In this document: positions 54,401-63,322 of the stretch, in pieces
Layout of the letters: each line of letters begins with the position of its first letter
Position numbering within the stretch: the first letter of the stretch is position 1
Assembly: GCF_000317085.1 (NCBI RefSeq)
Contig: NC_019702.1
Coordinates: 836,394-900,393 of the forward strand
Length of the DNA: 64,000 bases
Reading direction: 5' to 3'
Source of the DNA: Synechococcus sp. PCC 7502
GTDB lineage: Bacteria > Cyanobacteriota > Cyanobacteriia > Pseudanabaenales > Pseudanabaenaceae
The notes under the pieces: generated by a model
Database searches by the model: none
What the model saw: the letters and a program-made list of their open reading frames with translations, nothing else
What the model was told of the DNA's origin: nothing
Made by a program: the position numbers and the translations under genes

Positions 54401-57400
54401 CCAAAGCCGTAGCGATTAGCGTCACCAACGTCAACGAAGCCCCCACAGCCGCTGCCTTAACCAATACCTTAACCACACTGGCAGAGAACAGTGCAATCAA
54501 TACAGGCATCAAAGTTGCCGATATTTCCATCACTGATGATGCTTTAGGAACTGAAACCCTATCCTTAACAGGAACCGATGCATCTAGCTTTGAGATTAGG
54601 GGCACCCAACTCTTCTACATTGGAGCCAGTCCTAACTTTGAAGTCAAATCTAGCTATACCGTCAACGTAATAGTAGATGACACCACCGTCGGCAGCACTC
54701 CAGACTTCACCCTACCATTTACTCTAAATATCACCGATGTTAATGAAGCCCCTACCGCCGCAGCCTTAACCAATACCTCACCCACATTAGCAGAAAATAG
54801 TGTAATTAGTACTGGTATTAAAGTCGCAGATATTTCCATCACTGACGATGCTCTAGGAACAAACTCACTATCTTTAACTGGAGACGATGCATCTAGCTTT
54901 GAGATTAGAGGTACTGAACTCTTCTACATCGGAGCCAGTCCCAACTTTGAAGTGAAATCTAGCTATACCGTTAACGTAGTAGTCGATGACACCACTGTTG
55001 GCAGCACCCCAGACTTCAACTTACCTTTTACTCTAAATATTACCGATGTTAATGAAGCTCCCACAGCCGCAGCCTTAACCAATACCTCACCCACATTGGC
55101 AGAGAACAGTGCAATCAATACAGGCATCAAAGTCGCAGATATTTCTATCAATGACGATGCTCTAGGAACTGAAACCCTATCCTTAACAGGAACCGATGCA
55201 TCTAGCTTTGAGATTAGGGGCACCCAACTCTTCTACATTGGAGCCAGTCCCAACTTTGAAGTCAAACCTAGCTATAGCGTCAACGTAGTAATTGATGACA
55301 CCACCGTCGGCAGCACCCCAGACTTCACCCTACCATTCACTCTAAATATTACCGATGTCAACGAAGCTCCCACAGCCGCAGCATTAACCAATACCTTAAC
55401 CACATTGGCAGAGAACAGTGCAATCAATACAGGCATCAAAGTCGCAGATATTTCTACCAATGACGATGCTCTAGGAACTGAAACCCTATCCTTAACAGGA
55501 ACCGATGCATCTAGCTTTGAGATTAGAGGTACTGAACTCTTCTACATCGGAGCCAGTCCCAACTTTGAAGTCAAACCTAGCTATAGCGTCAACGTAGTAA
55601 TTGATGACACCACCGTCGGCAGCACCCCAGACTTCACCCTACCATTCACTCTAAATATTACCGATGTTAATGAAGCCCCAAGCGTTACCAGTGGCACAAC
55701 ATCAAACTTCGCTGAAAACGGAACAGGAACCGTCTACACCGTCACAGGAACCGATCCAGATGCAGGAACTACCCTGACCTATAGCATCGATGGAACCGAC
55801 TCGGCACTGTTTGACATCAATAGCAGCACAGGCGCAGTTACCTTCAAAACTTCACCCAACTTTGAAGCACCCTTAGACATCGGCGCAAATAACATCTATA
55901 ACATCATCGTAATTGCTAGCGATACTGGCTCTCTTTTCGATACTAAAGCTGTAGCGATTAGCGTAACTGACATCAACGAAGCTCCGACAGCCGTAGAATT
56001 AATCAATAACTTAACACTAACACTTGCAGGGAATAGTGCAATAAATACAGGCATCAAAGTTGCCGATATTTCTATCACCGATGATGCCCTAGGAACAAAC
56101 CTCTTATCCTTAACAGGAACTGATGCATCTAGCTTTGAAATTAGAGGCACTGAACTCTTCTATATCGGAACAACCGTTAAATCTAGCTATACCATCAACG
56201 TAGTAGTTGATGATACAACCGTAGGCAACACTCCAGACTTAACTTTAGTACTTAGCGGTATAGTTGGTGGGGCTGGCAATGATATTCTAACAGGTACTTC
56301 TGGCAACGATATTATTGATGGTGGTTTAGGTACAGACACAGTAAAAGAATCTGCCGATGTCAACTTTATATTGACTAATACCAGCTTAACTGGGCTAGGG
56401 ACAGACACATTAATTAGTATCGAATCTGCAAATTTAACAGGGGGTATTGGCAACAATATACTTAATGCCTCTACGTTTACCCTAGGCTCTGTAACCCTAA
56501 ATGGTGGAACAGGAGATGATACATTAATCGGTGGAAATAGTACTGATACTTTAACAGGGGGACTCGACAATGACTCCCTTAACGGTGGAGATGGTACAGA
56601 CACAGTAAAAGAATCTGGCGATGTCAATTTCACCCTAACCAATACCACATTAACTGGACTAGGCTCTGACACCTTATTCAGTATTGAATCTGCAAATTTA
56701 ACAGGTGGCATTGGCGACAATACGCTTGATGCTTCTGCCTTTACCCTAGGTTCTGTAACCCTAAATGGTGGTGCAGGAAATGATACTCTTACTGGCGGAA
56801 CAGGAAACAATACATTAATCGGTGGTAGTGGAATAGATACAGTAAAAGAATCTGGCAATGTCAATTTCACCCTAACCAACACCTCCTTAACTGGACTAGG
56901 GACAGATACGTTAAATACTATTGAATCTGCAAATTTAACAGGTGGAATTGGCGACAATACACTTGATGCCTCTGCCTTTACCCTAGGTTCTGTATTTCTA
57001 GATGGCGGATCGGGAGATGATGTTCTTACTGGTGGAACAAAAAACGATACATTAATCGGTGGGAATGGTGACGATACTCTAACAGGAGGACTTGGGAACG
57101 ATGTCCTCAACGGAGGCAATAATACAGATACCGTCAAAGAATCTGGAAATGTCAATTTCACTTTAACCAATACCAGCTTAACTGGGCTGGGGACAGACAC
57201 ATTAATTAGTATCGAATCTGCAAATTTAACAGGTGGAATTGGTAACAATACCTTAAACGCTTCTACCTTTATAGGAGCAGTCATTCTTGATGGCGGTGGA
57301 GGAAATGATATTCTTACTGGTGGAACAGGAGACGATACATTAATCGGTGGAATAGGAAATGATACTTTAACAGGGGGACTCGGCAATGACTCCCTTAACG

Positions 57401-58797
57401 GTGGAGATGGAACAGACACAGTAAAAGAATCTGGCGATGTCAATTTCACCCTAACCAATACCACATTAACTGGACTAGGCTCTGACACTTTAATCAGTAT
57501 TGAATCTGCAAATTTAACAGGTGGCATTAGCGACAATACGCTTGATGCTTCTGCCTTTACATTAGGTTCTGTAATCCTAAATGGTGGTGCAGGAAATGAT
57601 ACTCTTACTGGCGGAACAGGAAACGATACATTAATCGGTGGTAGCGGGATAGACACAGTAAAAGAATCTGGAAATGTCAATTTCACCCTAACCAACACCA
57701 CATTAACTGGACTAGGGACAGATACGTTAAATACTATTGAATCTGCAAATTTAACAGGTGGAATTGGCGACAATACACTTGATGCCTCTGCCTTTACCCT
57801 AGGTTCTGTATTTCTGGATGGCGGATCGGGAGATGATGTTCTTATTGGTGGAACAAAAAATGATACATTAATCGGTGGTTATGGTGACGATACTCTCACA
57901 GGAGGGCTTGGCAATGACTCCCTTGATGGCGGTAGTGGAATAGATACAGTAAAAGAATCTGGAAATGTTAATTTCACCCTAACCAATACCAGCTTAACTG
58001 GACTAGGAACAGATACGTTAAATACTATTGAATCTGCAAACTTAACAAGTGGAATTGGTAATAATACGCTGAATGCCTCTGCCTTTACCCTAGGTTCTGT
58101 GACCCTAAATGGCGGTGCAGGAAATGATACTCTTACTGGCGGAACAGGAGACGATATATTAATCGGTGGAGATGGTACAGACACAGTAAAAGAATCTGGC
58201 AATGTCAATTTCACCCTAACCAACACCACATTAACTGGACTAGGGACAGATACGTTAAATACTATTGAATCTGCAAATTTAACAGGTGGAATTGGCGATA
58301 ATACGCTTGATGCTTCTGCTTTTACCTTAGGTTCTGTAATCCTAAATGGTGGTGCAGGAAATGATACTCTTACTGGCGGATTCCTAAATGATTCTTTGTT
58401 CGGTGGGGATGGCAACGATATTCTCAATGGAGTAGGTAGTAACAATGGAGTAGGTTCTATTGATACCCTTACAGGAAATGCAGGAAATGCAGGAAATGAT
58501 ACTTTTATTCTTGGTTCAAGTACGCTCGCTTTCTATAACGATGGAAATGACAATAATGCGGGATTAGGAGATTATGCTTTGATCAAAGATTTCAGTTCTA
58601 CTTTGGATAAAATTCAACTATATGGTGCTGCTAATCTTTATGTTTTGGGTACTTCGCCAATAGGTGGGGTGTCTGGTACAGCTATCTATTTAGATACAAA
58701 TAGTAATGGAGCTTTTAGCTCTACAGATGAATTAATTGCTATTGTTCAAGGCTCGGGTAAACTGAGTCTAGGTTCTAGCTATTTTAGTTATGTTTAG
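51418..58797 (+). CDS. Giant cadherin-like/RTX surface or secreted protein
   Basis: The 2459-residue protein has no Sec signal peptide. The N-terminal domain has a metalloprotease-like motif AVILEEIGHYVDA (about 115-128), common at the start of cyanobacterial RTX proteins. A beta-sandwich follows (about 180-340), then VCBS-type repeats (about 350-700) with VNITGANDI and TINGVNDTPTDL. Cadherin-like units with NEAPT motifs run from about 700 to 1610, and a long RTX Ca-binding region (GGAGNDTLTGGTGNDTLIGG) from about 1615 to 2390. The C-terminal tail may be the type I secretion signal. It is probably an adhesin or motility protein like SwmA-type or calcium-binding S-layer proteins. No type I transporter is in the window. 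Confidence 0.88.
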   Translation: MSNELIISNLTPSMAGLSDSLDNTFASVQNILQGFAQERDRFYSIFGQAFGSDFNITLAETIRSQWASGDFSQIPTIQILDSGMNGALGAYAASTNTIYLSEGFLALATPEQLTAVILEEIGHYVDAQVNTTDTPGDEGEYFSRLVLGQSLSVAELTRIKTEDDTAIISVNGVSIQVEQASQSIGTKLSWNGSSSIGYFGEGATPTFGQTFTVPSVSNPTLNNFTIYINDFLNSDVIDFGFYVMAWDGSKATGPILYQSGVRSTTGFAGMEALVFDTNRLSLNPGQQYIAFVNASNFFDGQTGYGDVGFLGDYYGGGSFWYQGGNFSSLTSSPWGNYGGDLAFQAEFSSNTASPTLASISPGTLTDTATYNTFSNITGTLSGNDVDTDTTLTYGISGGTGGVTLVQNLVVDSQKNVASVGQPRVFSAPLTAGVQYKVVVSGTWRPDYSRPNWEADARYVSNNAWSSAQDFDPNGYGDLGLYSSALGNSDDIWGAYNSSHIYSTLVTGTGSAIDFFVQDVNYGDNLGVYQVAIYQIQTVTKAGTYGNLTLNPLNGQYTYTPNNSAINALISNATDDFTLTVSDGRSSASRPFTVNITGANDIASISGISTANLTEDANDPTLTASSNLSVSDVDSGQNKFNTTVSSSGNLGTLTITDTGTWNYSVANSAVQYLGATQTKTETFTVQSFDGTASQNVTITINGVNDTPTDLVLNTSSINENVAANSIVGSFTSTDPDSSNTFSYSLVTGTGSTDNASFSIVNGNQLSINTSPDYETKSSYSVRVRTTDQGGLTYEKALTIGVNNLNEAPTDLSLSATTINENVATNIVVGNFSSTDPDTGNTFTYSLVSGTGSTDNASFSIINGNQLSINASPDYETKSSYSVRIRTTDQGGLSYEKALTINVNNLNEAPTITSGASINFAENGTGTVYTVTGTDPDAGNTLSYSISGTDSALFNVNSSTGAVTFKTAPNFEAPTDNGANNVYDINVIASDGSLSDTKAVAISVTNVNEAPTAAALTNTLTTLAENSAINTGIKVADISITDDALGTETLSLTGTDASSFEIRGTQLFYIGASPNFEVKSSYTVNVIVDDTTVGSTPDFTLPFTLNITDVNEAPTAAALTNTSPTLAENSVISTGIKVADISITDDALGTNSLSLTGDDASSFEIRGTELFYIGASPNFEVKSSYTVNVVVDDTTVGSTPDFNLPFTLNITDVNEAPTAAALTNTSPTLAENSAINTGIKVADISINDDALGTETLSLTGTDASSFEIRGTQLFYIGASPNFEVKPSYSVNVVIDDTTVGSTPDFTLPFTLNITDVNEAPTAAALTNTLTTLAENSAINTGIKVADISTNDDALGTETLSLTGTDASSFEIRGTELFYIGASPNFEVKPSYSVNVVIDDTTVGSTPDFTLPFTLNITDVNEAPSVTSGTTSNFAENGTGTVYTVTGTDPDAGTTLTYSIDGTDSALFDINSSTGAVTFKTSPNFEAPLDIGANNIYNIIVIASDTGSLFDTKAVAISVTDINEAPTAVELINNLTLTLAGNSAINTGIKVADISITDDALGTNLLSLTGTDASSFEIRGTELFYIGTTVKSSYTINVVVDDTTVGNTPDLTLVLSGIVGGAGNDILTGTSGNDIIDGGLGTDTVKESADVNFILTNTSLTGLGTDTLISIESANLTGGIGNNILNASTFTLGSVTLNGGTGDDTLIGGNSTDTLTGGLDNDSLNGGDGTDTVKESGDVNFTLTNTTLTGLGSDTLFSIESANLTGGIGDNTLDASAFTLGSVTLNGGAGNDTLTGGTGNNTLIGGSGIDTVKESGNVNFTLTNTSLTGLGTDTLNTIESANLTGGIGDNTLDASAFTLGSVFLDGGSGDDVLTGGTKNDTLIGGNGDDTLTGGLGNDVLNGGNNTDTVKESGNVNFTLTNTSLTGLGTDTLISIESANLTGGIGNNTLNASTFIGAVILDGGGGNDILTGGTGDDTLIGGIGNDTLTGGLGNDSLNGGDGTDTVKESGDVNFTLTNTTLTGLGSDTLISIESANLTGGISDNTLDASAFTLGSVILNGGAGNDTLTGGTGNDTLIGGSGIDTVKESGNVNFTLTNTTLTGLGTDTLNTIESANLTGGIGDNTLDASAFTLGSVFLDGGSGDDVLIGGTKNDTLIGGYGDDTLTGGLGNDSLDGGSGIDTVKESGNVNFTLTNTSLTGLGTDTLNTIESANLTSGIGNNTLNASAFTLGSVTLNGGAGNDTLTGGTGDDILIGGDGTDTVKESGNVNFTLTNTTLTGLGTDTLNTIESANLTGGIGDNTLDASAFTLGSVILNGGAGNDTLTGGFLNDSLFGGDGNDILNGVGSNNGVGSIDTLTGNAGNAGNDTFILGSSTLAFYNDGNDNNAGLGDYALIKDFSSTLDKIQLYGAANLYVLGTSPIGGVSGTAIYLDTNSNGAFSSTDELIAIVQGSGKLSLGSSYFSYV
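54433..55668 (+). repeat. Four near-identical 309-bp tandem repeats (cadherin-like units)
   Basis: The codons for the NEAPT motif begin at 54433, 54742, 55051 and 55360, with the next NEAP at 55669: exactly 309 bases (103 residues) each. Units share long identical stretches such as the code for SLTGTDASSFEIRG. A shorter, diverged fifth copy lies near 55975-56250. This array will be prone to copy-number change and assembly error. Confidence 0.9.
56260..58400 (+). repeat. RTX repeat array with eight DTVKESGxVNFTLTNT units
   Basis: The motif DTVKES is coded near 56335, 56599, 56836, 57127, 57415, 57652, 57943 and 58180. Each is followed by VNFTLTNTxLTGLGTDTL, the IESANLTGGIG block and one or more GGxGxDxLxGG nonapeptides. 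The unit length varies (about 235-290 bases) because the number of RTX nonapeptides changes. Long opposite-strand frames here are repeat artefacts. Confidence 0.85.
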
Positions 58798-59083
58798 ATT
58801 AGCGAAAAATTAGCTGCATTAGGAATTACACATGAGTTATATATTGGCAAAGGCACAGTTTTTTATGGGTTTGTGTTAGCAGCCCCACACCCCAGCATAA
58901 AACGTATTTCGATCAGAGTGACTGTGAGCATTAGCAATGTTTCATTGCAGTGGTTATAGAGTTATATTTTACAAACTTACTCCTTCCCCAGTCAAAGATT
59001 GGGGTCTGGAGTTGCATTCCCACAAAGGGGTTTATGCCCTTCAGCCTATTTCATTAGCTGTATTCTTATAGTAGGAAGGGAGT
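58798..59083. other. Intergenic region between the RTX protein and the isomerase gene
   Basis: After the RTX stop the frame ISEKLAALGITHELYIGKGTVFYGFVLAAPHP is open for about 50 codons without a start, possibly the end of an eroded gene. Further on, CCCCAGTCAAAGATTGGGG (58987-59005) is an inverted repeat of five pairs with a T-less tail. No promoter could be assigned with confidence. Confidence 0.35.
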
Positions 59084-59806
59084 ATGCCAGCATTAGAAGT
59101 TGACGGTCAAAAGTTTCAAGCAGATCAAATAGTCGAGAAAATTCTAGACTATGGGATGATACGCCAACTGATTAAAGAAATACTTCTAGATCGCTGCACA
59201 GCAGATATACAGCTAACAGCCGAAGAGCAAAATCTGGCGCAGGAGCAAGTCCGAAAACAATTGGGAATTGATAAATTAGAAGTATGGTTAAAGCAACAGG
59301 GTATGACTCAAGCTCAATTAGATAAAAGGGCAGAGCGATCGCTTAAGTTAACAAAATTCAAACAGGCAAAATGGAGTGCAAAAGTTAATTCAGCTTTTCT
59401 AGAAAGTAAATCCAAGCTAGATCAAGTAATCTATTCGCTCATTCGGACTAAAGACTTTTGTACTGCTCAAGAGCTATATTTTCGGATTAATGAAGGAGAG
59501 CAAAGTTTTGATCAGTTAGCAAGGGAATATTCCCAAGGCTCAGAAGCTCAAACTGGAGGATTGGTTGGACCTTGTGAATTTAGAGTGATTCATCCGACTC
59601 TACAAAAAATTCTTCTATCCAGTGACCTTGGGCAAGTGCAGTTTCCCACAGTGATTGATGAGTGGATAGTGATCGTAAGATTAGAAAAAATAATACCCGC
59701 CACCCTAGATACTAATACCCAGCAAAGAATAATTGATGAAAAGTTTAGCCAATGGCTAGAAGAAAGCCTAAATCAGCAAATGATAACTCTTATCATTAGA
59801 CCATAA
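59084..59806 (+). CDS. Parvulin-type peptidyl-prolyl isomerase
   Basis: The 240-residue protein has an N-terminal helical SurA-like chaperone part (about 1-105), then a PpiC rotamase domain (about 112-205; LIRTKDFCTAQELYFRINEGEQSFDQLAREYSQGSEAQTGGLVGPCEFRVIHPTLQKIL). No signal peptide is present. In cyanobacteria such genes are often beside type I secretion ABC transporters and RTX proteins, so it may help fold the giant protein upstream. It starts 286 bases after that gene. Confidence 0.85.
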   Translation: MPALEVDGQKFQADQIVEKILDYGMIRQLIKEILLDRCTADIQLTAEEQNLAQEQVRKQLGIDKLEVWLKQQGMTQAQLDKRAERSLKLTKFKQAKWSAKVNSAFLESKSKLDQVIYSLIRTKDFCTAQELYFRINEGEQSFDQLAREYSQGSEAQTGGLVGPCEFRVIHPTLQKILLSSDLGQVQFPTVIDEWIVIVRLEKIIPATLDTNTQQRIIDEKFSQWLEESLNQQMITLIIRP

Positions 59807-59868
59807 AGGATAAAGACCAAAAGCCTTGGTAAATGGACATACTACATATATCTGACGCACTACCGCAT

Positions 59869-60972
59869 TTATCTAAAAGGTGGAGCATACATTAGTCCGC
59901 CGTTTGTCCACAGTTTATTTAAGCCGCGATCAATATTTAATTTGGTGGTACTCCCAAGATTGCGCTCATAGATCTCTCCGTAGTTACCTACAGCTTTTAC
60001 TTCCCTTGCCACAAAATCATTGGTTAACCCCATATTTTTGCCCAGATCACTACCTTTGCCTGATTGATCAGGAATGCCTAAAAATCTGACAATCTCAGGA
60101 TTTATTGAGCTTTGTTGATTAATATTCTTAGACGTAATTCCTAGTTCTTCGGCAGCAATTAGTCCATATACAATCCAACGCACCGCATTAGACCAACGGG
60201 AATCTCCATCTTTAACTGCAGGTGCTAGAGGTTCCTTAGATAAAACTACATCTAGTAAAACATGATCATTAGAGTTTGGTAATAAGGTACGGCGCGCACT
60301 TAGAGCAGAGCGATCGGCAGTAATGGCAACACAACGTCCTGCTTGATAGGCATTAAAGGTAGCATTGACATCATCAAAGGTAATGGGTTTATAGGGAATA
60401 TTGCGTTTTGCCATTTGGTCAGTTAGATTTGCTTCGTGGGTGGTACCAATTTGCATACAAATAGAAGCATTCTTTAAATCGGCTAGGGACTTGATATTGC
60501 TATTTTTTTTAACCATGATTCCCTGCCCATCATAAAATACCACGGGGGCAAACTCTAAGCCTGTATCCGTATCACGACTGGCGGTAAGGGTTGTATTCCG
60601 ACTTAAAATATCAATTTCCCCAGTTTGCAGGGCTGTAAATCTTTCTTTGGCACTAAGGTTACGGTATTCAACTGCTTCGGGATTATTAAATAGTGCTGCG
60701 GCGATCGCTCGACAAATATCCACATCTAAGCCTGAGTATTTACCTTGGGGATTGACAAAACTAAACCCCGGGACTTCACCACTCACACCACAAATTAAGC
60801 TGCCCCGACTTAAAACAATATCTAATCTACTTGGAGGCTTACTCTGGTCTGAATTGCTTAGAGAGCTGCAAGCAACAAGATTAACGGCAACTAGACCTGT
60901 AATTATTCCTAGGAGGGGATGTTTAAATTCCCGCCCCTTCCATAAATTCATCATTTTCAGGTTTTGTGCCAT
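59869..60972 (-). CDS. Amino-acid ABC transporter substrate-binding lipoprotein
   Basis: The 367-residue protein is a periplasmic-binding protein of the AapJ/BztA/NatF type, with the sequence LVAVNLVAC giving a lipobox Cys at residue 35. The PBPb domain shows [41 protein letters not shown] and [35 protein letters not shown]. General L-amino acid uptake is likely; permease and ATPase genes are not nearby. Its start overlaps the end of cysE by 50 bases (an ATG at 60954 is an alternative start). Confidence 0.9.
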   Translation of the reverse strand: MAQNLKMMNLWKGREFKHPLLGIITGLVAVNLVACSSLSNSDQSKPPSRLDIVLSRGSLICGVSGEVPGFSFVNPQGKYSGLDVDICRAIAAALFNNPEAVEYRNLSAKERFTALQTGEIDILSRNTTLTASRDTDTGLEFAPVVFYDGQGIMVKKNSNIKSLADLKNASICMQIGTTHEANLTDQMAKRNIPYKPITFDDVNATFNAYQAGRCVAITADRSALSARRTLLPNSNDHVLLDVVLSKEPLAPAVKDGDSRWSNAVRWIVYGLIAAEELGITSKNINQQSSINPEIVRFLGIPDQSGKGSDLGKNMGLTNDFVAREVKAVGNYGEIYERNLGSTTKLNIDRGLNKLWTNGGLMYAPPFR

Positions 60973-61690
60973 TACGACTAAAATTTTTAGGTCTCACATC
61001 CTTAAGCAATTCACAATCAATTACAAAAGTATTAGTTAATTTCTGTTGTTGACTTGCTAATTTTTGACTTTCTAGGTGCTGCTTTTCCAATTGCTCCACC
61101 CGCTTTAGTAAGCCTCTAATCACGTCACCCTCTGGATCGGGAATATGGGAGTGATCTAGGGGAGCGACAATTTCTCCATGCCGATGCACCACCCGCCCCG
61201 GAATTCCTACTACGGTGCAATCACTGGGTACGCTTTTTAAGACCACTGAACCCGCACCAATACGGGAATTATCACCGATTTCTATATTTCCTAGTACCTT
61301 AGCACCTGCCCCTATGACGACATTATCACCAAGGGTAGGATGACGTTTACCGATTTCTTTACCTGTACCGCCAAGGGTAACTCCCTGGTAAATAAGGGCA
61401 TTATCACCAATAATTGCGGTTTCACCAATCACCACTCCCATACCGTGATCGATAAATGTGCCTTTACCAATGACCGCCCCAGGATGAATTTCAATACCAG
61501 TTAACCACCGTGCCAGTTGGGAAACCAAGCGGGGAATTACGGGCAATCTGAGATTATGAAGCGCATGGGCAAACCTATATAACCATAGTGCATGCAAGCC
61601 CGGATAGCAGAGTAACACTTCTAGCCAATTTCGAGCAGCAGGGTCTCTAGCAAAAATTACTTCAAAATCAGTGCGGAGGGTGTTGAACAC
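60923..61690 (-). CDS. cysE: Serine O-acetyltransferase CysE
   Basis: The 255-residue protein has an N-terminal helical domain ([37 protein letters not shown]) and a left-handed beta-helix with hexapeptide repeats. The catalytic region is [69 protein letters not shown]. It acetylates serine with acetyl-CoA in the first step of cysteine synthesis. The C-terminal tail is longer than in enteric CysE (about 60 residues past the helix) and overlaps the next gene start. Confidence 0.95.
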   Translation of the reverse strand: MFNTLRTDFEVIFARDPAARNWLEVLLCYPGLHALWLYRFAHALHNLRLPVIPRLVSQLARWLTGIEIHPGAVIGKGTFIDHGMGVVIGETAIIGDNALIYQGVTLGGTGKEIGKRHPTLGDNVVIGAGAKVLGNIEIGDNSRIGAGSVVLKSVPSDCTVVGIPGRVVHRHGEIVAPLDHSHIPDPEGDVIRGLLKRVEQLEKQHLESQKLASQQQKLTNTFVIDCELLKDVRPKNFSRNGTKPENDEFMEGAGI

Positions 61691-61922
61691 TTTCTATATC
61701 TCTAAAAATTTAGGTGAAACATTTAAGTGAAAGACCGAGGTAAGAAAATTCTTTAGCTTAAGAATTGTAAAAATGCTTACTATGATCATATCAGGTATGA
61801 GTGCAAGCTGATTTTTGCCATACAAGTAGATAGTTTTTACGGTTAGATTAAATATTTCTACATTAAAGGCAGAAAGAAGCCAAGATAGACAGGGCGCAAG
61901 TTCACACCCCGCCAAATTAAAC

Positions 61923-63074
61923 CTATTTACTGTTAAGAGCGGAGATCGCTGCCCCAATTCCCGCCCCAGAGGTAAAGCCTGTATGCCCTAAAATTTGCAG
62001 AGTTCCTTCTAAAGCACTAATTGCCGTGAGAATATCCCGATCGCTAACAAAACCTAAGTGACCGATGCGAAATACTGAACCATTGAGATGATCCTGACCA
62101 CCTGCCATGACAATATCAAAATGCTTTTTAATTGTGGAACGGATTTTTTCAGCATCAGGTGTGGCGATCGCTGTAATAGAGGGACTTGCGTAATTATCGG
62201 CACCAGCATATAAGCTCAAACCTAGTGCCTTAGCCGCCGCACGGGTAGCATTACGATGGCGTAAATGACGGGCAAAAATATTTTCTAATCCTTCCGCCTC
62301 CATGATCTTTAATGCTGCTTGCAGAGCCACAACCATATTCACGGAAGTTGTAAAAGGGGTGCTATTTTTCTTAGCATCTTTGCGAGCTTTGCCTAGGTCT
62401 AGGTAATATTTAGGCAAATCAGAGGCTTTATAGGCTTCCCATGCCTTATCACTCACCGCCACAAATCCTAATCCCGGTGGAATCATATAACCTTTTTGGG
62501 AACCAGAGGCAACCACATCCAAACCCCAAGCATCGATGGGAACATTGATCGCTCCTAGGCTGGTAACGGCATCGACTATGATTAATGCCTTGCCATGATT
62601 TTTAACATGACGATTAATGGTTTCCAAATCATTGAGAACACCCGTTGAGGTTTCACTATGGGTAATAATTACCGCCTTAATCGATTTTTCGGTATCGGCT
62701 TCTAAAATGACTCGAAATGCCTCTGGATCGAGGGGCTGTCCCCATTCTGCCTTGACTCGTTCGGTCTTAATCCCGAAGGCATCACAAACTTCACCCCAAC
62801 GTTCGCCAAATTTGCCATTTTCGCCGACCAGAACGCGATCGCCCTTGGACAAGAAATTAATAATTCCTGCTTCCATTGCCCCTGTGCCACTGGCGGTCAA
62901 AATCAACACATCATTTTCCGTTTGATGGAGCCACTTCAGCTTTGCTGTGACATCTGCCATGATTTTGGTGAAATCGCCGCTACGATGACCGATAGGAGAC
63001 TTAGCCAGAGCCAACAGTACTCTTTCGGGTACAGGCGTAGGACCTGGAATCATCAACATTAACTTGTCTTCCAT
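61923..63074 (-). CDS. Alanine-glyoxylate / serine-pyruvate aminotransferase family protein
   Basis: The 383-residue class V PLP enzyme begins MLMIPGPTPVPERVLLALAKSPIGHRS, shows the cofactor lysine in VASGSQKGYMIPPGL (about 195) and the C-terminal IGHLGFVSDRDILTAI motif. It transfers amino groups to glyoxylate or pyruvate and in cyanobacteria is linked to photorespiratory glycine/serine metabolism. It was once annotated as a soluble hydrogenase subunit. Substrate preference cannot be read from the sequence. Confidence 0.93.
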   Translation of the reverse strand: MEDKLMLMIPGPTPVPERVLLALAKSPIGHRSGDFTKIMADVTAKLKWLHQTENDVLILTASGTGAMEAGIINFLSKGDRVLVGENGKFGERWGEVCDAFGIKTERVKAEWGQPLDPEAFRVILEADTEKSIKAVIITHSETSTGVLNDLETINRHVKNHGKALIIVDAVTSLGAINVPIDAWGLDVVASGSQKGYMIPPGLGFVAVSDKAWEAYKASDLPKYYLDLGKARKDAKKNSTPFTTSVNMVVALQAALKIMEAEGLENIFARHLRHRNATRAAAKALGLSLYAGADNYASPSITAIATPDAEKIRSTIKKHFDIVMAGGQDHLNGSVFRIGHLGFVSDRDILTAISALEGTLQILGHTGFTSGAGIGAAISALNSK

Positions 63075-63322
63075 GAATTTCGGGTTATAACTTTTTTATT
63101 TATTCAGATAATGTATTTTAAATCGCTTACGCTCAAGTTGAATGAGTAATCAAAATTTCTTACTAAACTACGGGACTAAATTACGATCCTAGGTTTTGGA
63201 GTTTGCGATCGTTAAGATTTAATACAGCCTTTTAATGATTTAGGAATGGCTACGTTGGGCATAGCCCTAAACATCAGTGCCACCTGTACCCCGAATGGAA
63301 TTATTAATAATCTGGAAATCTC

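Noticed and set aside
56187-57773. 528-codon open frame on the minus strand
   Set aside because: It is the reverse of the RTX repeat region. The translated product is a repetitive Pro/Ser/Val pattern that mirrors the repeat code of the plus-strand gene, and the plus frame has family motifs.
57879-58445. 188-codon minus-strand open frame with similar repetitive composition
   Set aside because: Same artefact of repeated DNA in the opposite frame of the RTX array.
61694-61957. 87-codon minus-strand frame between the aminotransferase and cysE
   Set aside because: It overlaps the end of the aminotransferase gene, has no recognisable motif or ribosome site, and the region more likely holds the cysE promoter.
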